Of a stretch of 32,004 nucleotides of DNA, positions 23,988 through 31,422 are shown piece after piece. The translations under genes and the position numbers were made by a program. The notes under the pieces were generated by a model that was not told the origin of the DNA, did not search any database, and worked only from the letters and a program-made list of their open reading frames with translations. The stretch is taken from the NCBI GenBank assembly GCA_021827875.1, contig JAKAUA010000086.1, positions 1 to 32,004 on the forward strand, read 5' to 3'. The stretch is from a bacterium (GTDB lineage Bacteria; Babelota; Babeliae; Babelales; Vermiphilaceae). Position 1 is the first letter of the stretch; each line of letters begins with the position of its first letter.

Positions 23988-24550
23988 GAATAGTGTGTTT
24001 TTTTCTTGTTAGAAGGTACTGCGGAAGTTTCTATCTGCTTATCTGGCTCTTGCGTATGTGAACGTGCCGCTTCCAATTCTTCCTTTGCTTGCTTCATAAA
24101 ACTAATTATATCCTTTGCCTGCCTCACATAATATCGGTGAACACAGAAGCGACCAACAACCGGAGCCAACAATGGAACGGGCGCAAGCATCCAAAGGCTT
24201 GTGGCACCCTTTGTCGCAACAGTAGTAGCGCCCAGAACAATCCCCAATGCACCCATACCATACGCCGCTTTTCCTACCCACGGAAACAGAGGCTTACCCC
24301 AACAACCTGCCTCTTCATATTTATTCAGTGCTGACTCTGCATCCGAAATACAACGACCAAATACATCAACAGACGCAACTTCGGCTGTTTGTCTATGGTC
24401 AGCTATAATTCTTTTCGCTGTAGTGGGATTAAAACCGTAAGAAGTAACGCAGCTTGCAGAACCTAAATCAATCTCTAGAAACAGCAACTTAAAGTCCATA
24501 CCACAGATCACTTGAGCAATTAAGCATAAAAACAAAAAGTATATTTTCAT
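23972..24550 (-). CDS. Secreted two-TM protein ending in a CaaX-like CSIL
   Basis: 192 aa. Signal peptide KIYFLFLCLIAQVICG/M-D. A soluble segment (about residues 25-85) leads to two hydrophobic segments (AAYGMGALGIVLGATTVAT and LWMLAPVPLLAPVVGRFCV), a helical KQAKEELEAARSH region and a hydrophilic, Lys-rich tail. The last residues are NKKKTHYSCSIL. A C-terminal Cys-Ser-Ile-Leu after a basic cluster looks like a eukaryotic CaaX box of the geranylgeranyl type. The last 16 nt lie inside the ftsY start region, so the tail may be constrained by that overlap. Layout matches the other two-TM exported genes in this array. Confidence 0.78.
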   Translation of the reverse strand: MKIYFLFLCLIAQVICGMDFKLLFLEIDLGSASCVTSYGFNPTTAKRIIADHRQTAEVASVDVFGRCISDAESALNKYEEAGCWGKPLFPWVGKAAYGMGALGIVLGATTVATKGATSLWMLAPVPLLAPVVGRFCVHRYYVRQAKDIISFMKQAKEELEAARSHTQEPDKQIETSAVPSNKKKTHYSCSIL

Positions 24551-24587
24551 AAAAACTTCTCTTTTTAACTGTTTTATTCGACGACTG

Positions 24588-25184
24588 TCATTCTATAATA
24601 TTTTGAGCTCTCTGTAAAAAGAGCTTGAGTCGTCGATAGTCATTACCTATTAACAGCGAATAAGTCTGCACAAAATGATCTACTTTGCCTTCACGCAAGA
24701 GACCCAAAGTTGCTTGGTGCTTTAAAAGCATCAATAACAATTCGTCCAAATAAGCGATTTGAGAGCTTAAATTAAAAAGGAGGTGCAAATATTTATCATG
24801 ATAAAAAAACTGCTTGGCCAGATCAGGTTCCATCAAGCTCACAAATGAGTGGATGGTGGGTGGCTCGGGAGCTAATAGATGAACAATAGTACCCTTCTCT
24901 TTGTAGCCCAGGGGAATACAAGAAAAGGTTGTCTTTAAAAATTCAAATATTTGGGGCTGTTCCTGCAACAATTCTTCGTGCGTTTTTTGATAGGGAAAGG
25001 GGTAGCGTACCGGATCCATAGAACCTGTTTGTATCTGATGCACAATACCAAATAATTCTCTTTTTGGTGTCTTAATTACTACCAATGAACCAAAGGCGGG
25101 CAAAACATTCCATTGCCAGCTTTGCACCAACCAGGAACTCAAGGAGCTTTCTATAACTTCAGAAAATGGTTTGTTGTTCATCAT
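24588..25184 (-). CDS. Conserved protein with HAS-barrel-like N-terminal region
   Basis: 198 aa, no signal peptide. The first part is beta-rich: NVLPAFGSLVVIKTPKRELFGIVHQIQTG, then DPVRYPFPYQ and LLAPEPPTIHSFV. This order (a barrel opening, IVxxIxTGSxDPxRxP, then a Pro-rich PPTIHSFV) resembles the HAS-barrel proteins related to the N-terminal barrel of HerA-type ATPases and found as stand-alone genes in cyanobacteria. The second half is helical. The role is unknown. It overlaps the rnhB end by about 25 nt; ATG 25184 and ATG 25181 are equivalent starts. Confidence 0.75.
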   Translation of the reverse strand: MMNNKPFSEVIESSLSSWLVQSWQWNVLPAFGSLVVIKTPKRELFGIVHQIQTGSMDPVRYPFPYQKTHEELLQEQPQIFEFLKTTFSCIPLGYKEKGTIVHLLAPEPPTIHSFVSLMEPDLAKQFFYHDKYLHLLFNLSSQIAYLDELLLMLLKHQATLGLLREGKVDHFVQTYSLLIGNDYRRLKLFLQRAQNIIE

Positions 25185-25857
25185 CGGTATCGGCTGCCCT
25201 TAGTAATACGTTTTTAACATATGTTTGACGATGAATAAGAGAATGCGGGCTGCCATAAAGAATTTTTTTGTGTCCCGGTGTGCTATATCCTTTATGATCC
25301 TTAAGATCATATCCGGGGAAGAGAGTATCCATTTTACCCATCAACATGTCTCGTTTTACCTTGGCAATAATGGAGGCTGCCGCAATGGAGCTCGACTTGC
25401 TCTCGCCAAAGGGGAAATAATGTACCGGAATTTCTTTGTACCCGGTATCAAAAAGCTGTAGTGGCATAGCATCTACCAAGATAGCGCTTGGCTGCCGGGG
25501 CGAAGTGGCCAGCACATGCATAAGCGCCCGCTTCATAGCAATGAGAGTGGCCCGCCATATATTTTGACTATCTATCATACGGTGATTTATAATACCAAAC
25601 CCATAATAGCAATTTTTGGTGATCCATTTATAAGCATCAAAACGCTCTTGTGGGGCCATTAACTTAGAGTCTTTTAAGAGGCGATGAGCCTTTCCTTCCG
25701 GGAGGATAACTGCGGCGGTAACCAGGGGCCCGGCCAGACACCCTCGACCGACTTCATCAATACCACAGACCAGCTCATGCTGCTCCCAGGCTTTTTTCTC
25801 AAAATAATTCTTATTGAAACGCTCTGTCAAATTACTGAAGCGGCTTAATTTATTCAT
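25159..25857 (-). CDS. rnhB: Ribonuclease HII
   Basis: 232 aa from ATG 25857; a TTG two codons earlier is an alternative. It cuts RNA in RNA-DNA hybrids, including single ribonucleotides in DNA. Motifs: CGIDEVGRGCLAGP with the catalytic Asp-Glu, KDSKLMAP, AILVDAMP, the GESKSSSIAAASIIAKVKRD helix, and HKGYSTPGH. All acidic catalytic positions are present. The N-terminus carries about 30 extra residues. It is the first gene of the minus-strand array and is divergent from the XRE regulator (119 nt apart), so the two promoters may be linked. Confidence 0.96.
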   Translation of the reverse strand: MNKLSRFSNLTERFNKNYFEKKAWEQHELVCGIDEVGRGCLAGPLVTAAVILPEGKAHRLLKDSKLMAPQERFDAYKWITKNCYYGFGIINHRMIDSQNIWRATLIAMKRALMHVLATSPRQPSAILVDAMPLQLFDTGYKEIPVHYFPFGESKSSSIAAASIIAKVKRDMLMGKMDTLFPGYDLKDHKGYSTPGHKKILYGSPHSLIHRQTYVKNVLLRAADTDDEQQTIF

Positions 25858-25951
25858 TGTCAATCATTTCAATTTGACATGTTTGTGATTATGAGTACAA
25901 TTAGAAATAAGGCAGTGTTATAACCAGTATGTTTTAACCTAATTGATAGTA

Positions 25952-25976
25952 TATAATAAGCAGTAGGAGTTTACAA
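25952..25976 (+). promoter_or_regulatory. Perfect -10 box and ribosome site of the XRE regulator
   Basis: TATAAT at 25952-25957 matches consensus; the expected -35 position has no good match. TAGGAG follows within 15 nt and the ATG is at 25977, implying a very short 5' leader. The lone strong -10 suggests a regulated promoter, perhaps by the product itself. Confidence 0.5.
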
Positions 25977-26654
25977 ATGTCATCACGTTCTACAGAACTA
26001 CGTGTAAAAGAGTTGCTCAGAGAAAAAGGCTGGACAACCAAGATTTTAGCTGAAAAGACCGGTATGTCTGAAAGCTATTTGACCCATATCAAAAACGGTA
26101 CTCGCCGTTGGAACGAAGATTCTTTAAGAAAATTAGCTAACGCTTTTGAAATCAGCCCCATTGACTTGTTTGCTCAACGTCGCAAAAGAACAGACAACAT
26201 TGATAGCAATGTAAGTCTTCCTGAAAAATCAGATGTTGAACTGCGTGTACAAATTGTTCCGGTTGTGGGCGAAGTTCCTTCAAACCCATCACCATACAAC
26301 AACCAATTAATGCAATTGACCACCGGCTTTAAAGATATGTTTATTCCGGTACTCAACAACAACGATTCTGCTATGTTTGCTCTTTGCGTAGAAAACAATC
26401 TTATGGCGCCAACCTTTATTAAAGGTGATTATTTAATCATATCGCCTGAAGTTTGGACCCGTTCCGGAGATATTGCTGCAGTTGAATTTGGCAATGATTC
26501 AGCGGTTAAAGCAATCATGCAAGTAACCTATACAGAAGATTTTATTGTGTTAGAATCGGTGAACCATAAAAATCCTCCTATCGCATTGGTACGCGGCAAA
26601 GATCATTTCAGAATCATTGGCCGAGTAATTCAACGCCAACAAAATCTCTTATGA
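25977..26654 (+). CDS. XRE-family regulator with S24/LexA-like domain lacking the catalytic Ser
   Basis: 225 aa. Residues 6-66 are a helix-turn-helix (KILAEKTGMSESYLTHIKNG recognition region, then LRKLANAFEISPIDLF). Residues 90-225 are an S24 peptidase-like domain: VPVVGEVP, FALCVENNLMAPTFIKGDYLIISPE, SAVKAIMQ and IIGRVIQ. In LexA-type proteins the segment reads GDSMxP with Ser as nucleophile; here it is NNLM, so Leu142 replaces that Ser, while the Lys (178) remains. Self-cleavage is therefore unlikely and the domain may act as a dimerisation or ligand module. Divergent from rnhB; ends before a strong terminator. Confidence 0.9.
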   Translation: MSSRSTELRVKELLREKGWTTKILAEKTGMSESYLTHIKNGTRRWNEDSLRKLANAFEISPIDLFAQRRKRTDNIDSNVSLPEKSDVELRVQIVPVVGEVPSNPSPYNNQLMQLTTGFKDMFIPVLNNNDSAMFALCVENNLMAPTFIKGDYLIISPEVWTRSGDIAAVEFGNDSAVKAIMQVTYTEDFIVLESVNHKNPPIALVRGKDHFRIIGRVIQRQQNLL

Positions 26655-26659
26655 AGCGC

Positions 26660-26681
26660 ACACTGAATTAAAATTCAGTGT
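26660..26681 (+). repeat. Perfect dyad just after the XRE gene
   Basis: acactgaatt and aattcagtgt form a 10-bp perfect dyad (effective 4-nt loop), extended by a gcgc pair with a 3-nt bulge. No T-run follows, so it could be an mRNA 3' structure or an operator. Confidence 0.4.
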
Positions 26682-26774
26682 ATAGCGCGGAATCCTGCAT
26701 AGCCGCCACGTGAATTAAACCTCTCTACACAAGTTGGCGAAGCGGGATATTTCTGAGATTTTTATTTAAATTTT

Positions 26775-26819
26775 TGTACCAGAAGACTAGTATTTTATTG
26801 GTTTTCTGGTACATTTTTT
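26775..26819 (+). terminator. Strong intrinsic terminator of the XRE gene
   Basis: tgtaccagaa / ttctggtaca form a 10-bp perfect stem that extends by G-U and A-U pairs toward the loop. A run of six T follows. It closes the XRE transcript before the rpsF leader. Confidence 0.88.
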
Positions 26820-26855
26820 ATTTGAGAGATACTATCTTAAGTACCTCTGTGCTAA

Positions 26856-26879
26856 AGAGGATGGCACATTTCGTCCTCT
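26856..26879 (+). promoter_or_regulatory. Leader hairpin upstream of rpsF
   Basis: agagga / tcctct is extended inward by U-G and G-C pairs to 9 bp with loop cacatt, about 45 nt before the rpsF ATG. The S6:S18 pair is known to regulate its own operon through a leader RNA in several bacteria. Whether this is that element is not decided by sequence; the loop lacks an obvious CCG. Confidence 0.3.
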
Positions 26880-26925
26880 AATGTTGAAAAACATTTCCAT
26901 TTAGTACCATCAAAAGGTTTACTCT

Positions 26926-27366
26926 ATGATCACTTACGAAGTGTTAATCCTGACCGTTCCTACCATTACTCAAGATGAAACAAAAAATCTTGAAGCTCAA
27001 TGCGAACGCGTTATTAAGGAAAACAAAGGAAACATGATTTCCTTTGAAAGATGGGGCAAATACCGTCTTGCTTATCCGGTTAAAAAGAATGACTACGGCG
27101 TTTACTTCTTGGTTCGTTTCGAATCAGAAGAGCCGGGTGTTATCGTTGAAGCAATCAGAGTCTTAATGACCGTGCGTCTTAATGATCTTGTTATGCGTCA
27201 TATGGCAACCCTTCTTGACCCAAAACGTTCTCTTGCATATCAGCGTCCACAATCTCTTGAAGAAGCCCCTACTCGTGAAATGGGTGGATTTATGGCAGAT
27301 AAAAGAGATCAACGCAATGCCGCTGATAATGAAGAAGAAGATATGACTGAAGAATTTGCTCAGTAA
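26926..27366 (+). CDS. rpsF: 30S ribosomal protein bS6
   Basis: 146 aa. Strand and helix pattern of bS6: ITYEVLILTVP, an RVIKENKGNMISFERWGKYRLAYPVKK segment, VYFLVRF and MRHMATLL. It binds 16S rRNA with bS18 in the platform of the small subunit. It is longer than the usual 95-135 aa because of a hydrophilic tail from about residue 100 ending in an acidic run (DNEEEDMTEEFAQ), like the Glu-rich tail that RimK extends in E. coli, though here it is encoded. Followed 8 nt later by rpsR; ssb and rplI, common partners, are absent. Confidence 0.95.
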   Translation: MITYEVLILTVPTITQDETKNLEAQCERVIKENKGNMISFERWGKYRLAYPVKKNDYGVYFLVRFESEEPGVIVEAIRVLMTVRLNDLVMRHMATLLDPKRSLAYQRPQSLEEAPTREMGGFMADKRDQRNAADNEEEDMTEEFAQ

Positions 27367-27374
27367 GGATTACT

Positions 27375-27662
27375 ATGACAAAAAAAATCAAATTAAAGAT
27401 TAGTGCTCGATTACTCAAAAAGAGATTCCGTCGCCAAGGCGCTGGAATGGGCAAACATTGCCGCTTCTGTGGTAGCACAGAACAAGAAGCTGCTCTTGAT
27501 TACAAAAACGCAGGCTTCTTACGTTCATTTTTAACTGAACGTGGTAAAATTCTGCCTTCACGTATTTCAGGTAACTGCTGTAAACATCAACGCGAATTGT
27601 CACGTATTGTGCGCAAATCACGCGTAATGGCTCTCTTGCCTTACTCAGCTGCTACTTTTTAA
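27375..27662 (+). CDS. rpsR: 30S ribosomal protein bS18
   Basis: 95 aa. It has a basic N-terminal arm, then GKHCRFCGS and GNCCKHQRELSRIVRKSRVMALLPY, the bS18 core. Cys29, Cys32, Cys68 (with Cys69/His71 near) suggest a zinc-binding form. It forms a heterodimer with bS6 encoded just upstream. AAGGA precedes the ATG. The gene ends at a strong terminator. Confidence 0.95.
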   Translation: MTKKIKLKISARLLKKRFRRQGAGMGKHCRFCGSTEQEAALDYKNAGFLRSFLTERGKILPSRISGNCCKHQRELSRIVRKSRVMALLPYSAATF

Positions 27663-27680
27663 TAAAATAGCGAATTATAC

Positions 27681-27717
27681 ATAAATAAGGCCCGCGCTCA
27701 AAGCGGGCTTTATTTAT
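27681..27717 (+). terminator. Intrinsic terminator of rpsF-rpsR
   Basis: ataaataaggcccgc / gcgggctttatttat form a 15-bp stem (one G-U) with a 7-nt loop, about 20 nt after the rpsR stop. The A/T-rich lower stem makes it work in either direction. Confidence 0.9.
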
Positions 27718-27841
27718 AAAATACTATGTTTTATCACTTTTTTACCCATTGTTAATATTATTATTTGAAAATTTTTCAAGAAATTGAATTTATGTTACAA
27801 TTGGTAAAAAGATATTATTTTTAACATATTTGCCATTAAAG

Positions 27842-27873
27842 CCCTGATCTTAAAAACAGGGGATTCTCAGGGG
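27842..27873 (+). promoter_or_regulatory. Possible switch hairpin over the typA ribosome site
   Basis: ccctg at 27842-27846 can pair with either of two caggg copies (27857 and 27868). The second copy contains the AGGGG ribosome site of typA. The two pairings exclude each other, so this could modulate typA translation. No experiment is implied by sequence alone; two short repeats may be chance. Confidence 0.25.
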
Positions 27874-27882
27874 TAAAAAATT

Positions 27883-29685
27883 ATGAGTACACAAAACGAA
27901 CGTAAAGACGTACGCAATATAGCTATTATTGCTCACGTAGACCATGGTAAAACCACCTTGGTTGACCAATTATTGCGCCAATCGGGCACCTTAAAAGATG
28001 CATCAACCGAACGCGTAATGGACTCCAACGACCTTGAGCGCGAACGTGGTATTACCATTCTTGCAAAAAATACCGGTATCCGCTGGAATGATTACTATAT
28101 TAATATTGTAGATACCCCTGGTCACGCCGACTTTGGTGGAGAAGTTGAGCGCACCCTACAGATGGTGGAAGGCTTCTTGCTTGTTGTTGACGCGGCAGAA
28201 GGTGTATTGCCCGGAACTCGCTTTGTATTGCAAAAAGCATTGGCTCTTGGCTTAAAACCTATCGTTTTTATCAACAAGATTGACCGTAAAGATGCTGATA
28301 TCAACCGCACGCAAAATGCAGTGCATGATCTTTTCCTTGATCTTGCTACGAATGAAAGTCAGCTAGATTTCCCGGTATTCTACGGTTCATCACGTTTTGG
28401 CTTTGCATCACAAGATCAAACTCTGCGCGAAGGTACCATGCAGCCTCTTTTTGAAGCTGTGGTAAAATATATTCCGGCGCCGACACCTAAAAAAGATCAT
28501 TTACAACTCTTGGTTACCGCACTTGACCACTCAGACTTCTTAGGGCCCATAGCTATTGGTCGTATCTTTAGCGGTACACTAAAAGTTGGCCAGCAAGTGG
28601 TTATGTGTAAAGATAATGCAGTGAGCAAACCGTTGAAAATCACTAAAATTTTCAAATTTATCGGCTTGAGCAAAATCGAATCACAAGAAGCATCTTATGG
28701 TGACATTGTTGCAGTAACCGGATTTACCGAGCCTGCGACTATTGGTACCACATTATGTGAGGTTGAACATCCTGATGCGTACCCATACGTTAAAGTAGAT
28801 GAACCTACCGTAACTATGTATATGTCAGTAAACGATTCTCCTTTCAATGGCAGAGAAGGCAAGCTTCTTACCTCTCGTCAAATTAAGGATCGCTTAGAGA
28901 AAGAATTAAAAGTAAACGTAGCGCTTCGTGTTGAGCCAACCACCTCGGCTGATGTTTTTAAACTTTCCGGTCGCGGCCAAATGCATTTGGGTATTTTGGT
29001 TGAAAACATGCGTCGTGAAGGTTTTGAAATGCAACTTTCTGCTCCTGAAGTTATTTACAGAACAATCGATGGCGTTAAAAATGAACCAATCGAATTTGTA
29101 GTAATTGACGTTCCGGAAGAATATCAAGGCGCCGTTATGGAAAACATGGGCCGCCGTAAAGCACAAATGAAAAACATGCATGCCTATGAAAATGGCCGTG
29201 TACGTTTGGAATATGAAGTGCCGTCACGTGCATTGCTCGGTTTCCGTGGTCAATTCTTGACCGACACTCGTGGTACCGGATTGCTTACTATGAGCTTCCA
29301 TGGCTATCAGCCATACAAGGGCGATATCCCTACCCGTACCAAAGGTGCCATGGTTTCTATGGAACAAGGTATGGTAACTGCGTACGCACTCGATACATTG
29401 AAAGAGCGCGGTATTCTCTTTGTTGAGCCTACTGACGAAGTGTACGAAGGACAAATCATTGGCGAATGTAGCCGTGATAATGACCTTGATGTAAACCCTT
29501 GTAAACAAAAAAAGCTGACCAACATGCGTGCATCAGGAACTGACGATGCAGTCAAACTTGCTCCATCACGCAAAATGGATCTTGAAACTTGCATGGAATG
29601 GATACGTCCGGATGAACTTATAGAAGTTACACCGGCTAGCGTCCGTTTACGCAAAAAAATCTTACGCGCAGCGTTAAGAAAATAA
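27883..29685 (+). CDS. typA: Translational GTPase TypA/BipA
   Basis: 600 aa, typical length. The GTPase domain has IAIIAHVDHGKTTLVDQLL, ERERGITI, IVDTPGHADFGGEVER and VFINKIDRKDAD. Domains II-III contain the HLGILVENMRREGFEMQLSAPEV signature, and the C-terminal TypA domain has VPSRALLGFRGQFLTDTRGTGLL. It binds ribosomes under stress and cold and assists 50S assembly. The transcript ends at a strong terminator just after the stop. Codon use is more G/C-rich at third positions than in the orphan genes, consistent with high expression. Confidence 0.98.
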   Translation: MSTQNERKDVRNIAIIAHVDHGKTTLVDQLLRQSGTLKDASTERVMDSNDLERERGITILAKNTGIRWNDYYINIVDTPGHADFGGEVERTLQMVEGFLLVVDAAEGVLPGTRFVLQKALALGLKPIVFINKIDRKDADINRTQNAVHDLFLDLATNESQLDFPVFYGSSRFGFASQDQTLREGTMQPLFEAVVKYIPAPTPKKDHLQLLVTALDHSDFLGPIAIGRIFSGTLKVGQQVVMCKDNAVSKPLKITKIFKFIGLSKIESQEASYGDIVAVTGFTEPATIGTTLCEVEHPDAYPYVKVDEPTVTMYMSVNDSPFNGREGKLLTSRQIKDRLEKELKVNVALRVEPTTSADVFKLSGRGQMHLGILVENMRREGFEMQLSAPEVIYRTIDGVKNEPIEFVVIDVPEEYQGAVMENMGRRKAQMKNMHAYENGRVRLEYEVPSRALLGFRGQFLTDTRGTGLLTMSFHGYQPYKGDIPTRTKGAMVSMEQGMVTAYALDTLKERGILFVEPTDEVYEGQIIGECSRDNDLDVNPCKQKKLTNMRASGTDDAVKLAPSRKMDLETCMEWIRPDELIEVTPASVRLRKKILRAALRK

Positions 29686-29688
29686 ACT

Positions 29689-29723
29689 AAAAGGCTCGCT
29701 CTAATAAAAGCGAGCCTTTTTTT
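29689..29723 (+). terminator. Intrinsic terminator of typA
   Basis: aaaaggctcgct / agcgagcctttt form a 12-bp perfect stem with an 8-nt loop, then three more T. Only 27 nt separate it from the next ATG, so the following gene needs read-through or a promoter hidden in typA. Confidence 0.92.
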
Positions 29724-29750
29724 AAATGTTTAAGCAAAGGAGTTTTTACT

Positions 29751-30077
29751 ATGAACCTTACATTGCATAAAATCGCATTAATCCTGTTAACTACTTTATC
29801 AATTGCATCTGCCTCCGAAAATAATGTCTCGATAGAACAACCAGAAGTGGTTGTACAAGAAGAGAATATTCCTGAAAAATTGTTCAACATATATCGTTCT
29901 CTCATTCAAAAATGTGCTCAATTAGCTGCTGAAAAAGCCGAAATGAAACAATTCATCGAAGAGCAATATTATAAGCTTAATGCCTTACAAGAGGCATATG
30001 AACAGGTTATACGTGAAAATGAAGAGCTTCAAGCAGAAAATGATCTTTTAAAAACAGAACTAAATTCCAAAGAATAA
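29751..30077 (+). CDS. Small secreted coiled-coil protein
   Basis: 108 aa with AAGGAG before the ATG. Signal peptide HKIALILLTTLSIASA/S (residues 1-22). The rest is acidic and almost wholly helical, with heptad-like runs from residue 55 (LAAEKAEMKQFIEEQY, then EELQAENDLLKTEL). It should form a parallel or antiparallel coiled coil in the periplasm or outside. No family is recognised. truA starts 9 nt after the stop, so the two are probably co-transcribed. Confidence 0.8.
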   Translation: MNLTLHKIALILLTTLSIASASENNVSIEQPEVVVQEENIPEKLFNIYRSLIQKCAQLAAEKAEMKQFIEEQYYKLNALQEAYEQVIRENEELQAENDLLKTELNSKE

Positions 30078-30086
30078 CTCACTATC

Positions 30087-30842
30087 TTGAATCGTTATAA
30101 ACTTATTATTGCCTATGATGGCACATGCTACCATGGCTGGCAGGCACAAAAACAGTTACCATCAATTGCTGCTACTCTAGAATCTTCTTTTCACAAAGTT
30201 TTTAACCGTACGATTAGTATACGTGGCGCATCACGTACTGATGCCGGCGTGCACGCTTTGGGACAAGTTGCTACTTTTAAGACCGACCTTCTGATTGATG
30301 TCGAACAATTAAAGCATGCCTGGAACAATAAACTGCCGTCTAATATTGTTATTCGTTCCATTCAGCTAGTCCCTCTCGAGCATAATATTTATAACAACAT
30401 CATAGCCAAAACCTATTATTATCATTTTTTCCTCAAGCGTCCCCTACCCTTTATACATAATTTTGGCTGGTATATTGATAAACCTGTTGATATAGAAAAG
30501 CTAAAAATCGGCTTGCAAACATTTGTTGGCACCCATGACTTTAAATCATTTTGTAGCAGCGAAGATACACGAGAAAACAGCGTTAGAACCATTAACTCTA
30601 TACAAGTGACTTATTTGAGAAGATTTGGCATCTATCGCATTGCAGTCACCGGGCCCGCTTTTTTACGACATATGATCAGGCGCATAGTAGGCGCTGCTCT
30701 CACCGTTGCATATCAGCACAATACCCCTATTAGCGCACTTCAAGATGCATTAGACAAAAAAAGTCATATACAAATATTGCCGAATGCCCCTGCGCATGGT
30801 TTACTATTATATAAAATAAAATATAGGGATCATTATGAATAA
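30087..30842 (+). CDS. truA: tRNA pseudouridine(38-40) synthase
   Basis: 251 aa. TTG start at 30087: it gives the expected N-terminus YKLIIAYDGTCYHGWQAQ, and no ATG or GTG lies close before the conserved YDG. The catalytic motif is ASRTDAGVHALGQ with Asp52; further marks are AKTYYYHFFLKR, FVGTHDFKSFCS and FLRHMIRRIVGAAL. It isomerises U38-U40 in the tRNA anticodon stem-loop. No clear ribosome site precedes the TTG, so translation may depend on the gene 9 nt upstream. The stop overlaps the next gene by 8 nt. Confidence 0.95.
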   Translation: MNRYKLIIAYDGTCYHGWQAQKQLPSIAATLESSFHKVFNRTISIRGASRTDAGVHALGQVATFKTDLLIDVEQLKHAWNNKLPSNIVIRSIQLVPLEHNIYNNIIAKTYYYHFFLKRPLPFIHNFGWYIDKPVDIEKLKIGLQTFVGTHDFKSFCSSEDTRENSVRTINSIQVTYLRRFGIYRIAVTGPAFLRHMIRRIVGAALTVAYQHNTPISALQDALDKKSHIQILPNAPAHGLLLYKIKYRDHYE

Positions 30843-31413
30843 AAATAATACGCGCTTACTGATTGCGCTCACTATAGGCTTAAGCCTGTGCGCAATTGCC
30901 GGCGGCCTTTTTTATAAAAATTACACGCATGCCCAGGTAGACACCGATATTTACCCTTATGACGCAGCGCGCGATGAAGCCGATGTGCATCAACTTATAA
31001 AAGATAATTGGTATTGGCTTATTGCAACTCCTGACTACTATTTTAAAGACAAGATAGACTTCATCTTGCATAACATGGCTCCCAGCATGTACGAACCACG
31101 CTATTTTGGGAAATTGCATATTAAAGTCATGAGAAAAGAAGGTTCTTTAATTGGCTTTGTCGCCTATTACAAAAAAAGCTTCTATGTAGGTCAGGTACTT
31201 TTCCTGTGCGTGGACGAGAAATATCGCGGCAAAAGATATGCAGAAACATTGCTTAATACTGCTCTTGAGGCATTAAAAAATGAGGGTTGCCAAATTGCCC
31301 GCTTACCCACTAGAGCCACTAATTTTAAGGCCCAAGCCGTTTATACAAGAAATGGGTTTACCGAATATGACAGAGACGAAGGCTATGTTTATTATGAAAA
31401 AAAATTAGTATAG
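30835..31413 (+). CDS. Membrane-anchored GNAT-family acetyltransferase
   Basis: 192 aa. A hydrophobic N-terminal segment (residues 8-26, LLIALTIGLSLCAIAGGLF) precedes the GNAT fold: LIGFVAYYKK, then VLFLCVDEKYRGKRYAETLL, the acetyl-CoA pyrophosphate-binding R/QxxGxG/A region (residues 130-136), and FKAQAVYTRNGFTEYDRDEGYVYYEK. Substrate unknown. The N-terminal segment could be a signal anchor or a signal peptide; either would place the enzyme outside the cytoplasm, where acetyl-CoA is not normally available. The ATG lies within the truA end (8-nt overlap), preceded by AGGG. Confidence 0.82.
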   Translation: MNKNNTRLLIALTIGLSLCAIAGGLFYKNYTHAQVDTDIYPYDAARDEADVHQLIKDNWYWLIATPDYYFKDKIDFILHNMAPSMYEPRYFGKLHIKVMRKEGSLIGFVAYYKKSFYVGQVLFLCVDEKYRGKRYAETLLNTALEALKNEGCQIARLPTRATNFKAQAVYTRNGFTEYDRDEGYVYYEKKLV

Positions 31414-31422
31414 CTATTGAGT

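Noticed and set aside
24588..25184. Assignment as a PriA-like helicase fragment
   Set aside because: The N-terminal barrel is suggestive of primosomal PriA, but no helicase motifs follow and the HAS-barrel pattern fits better.
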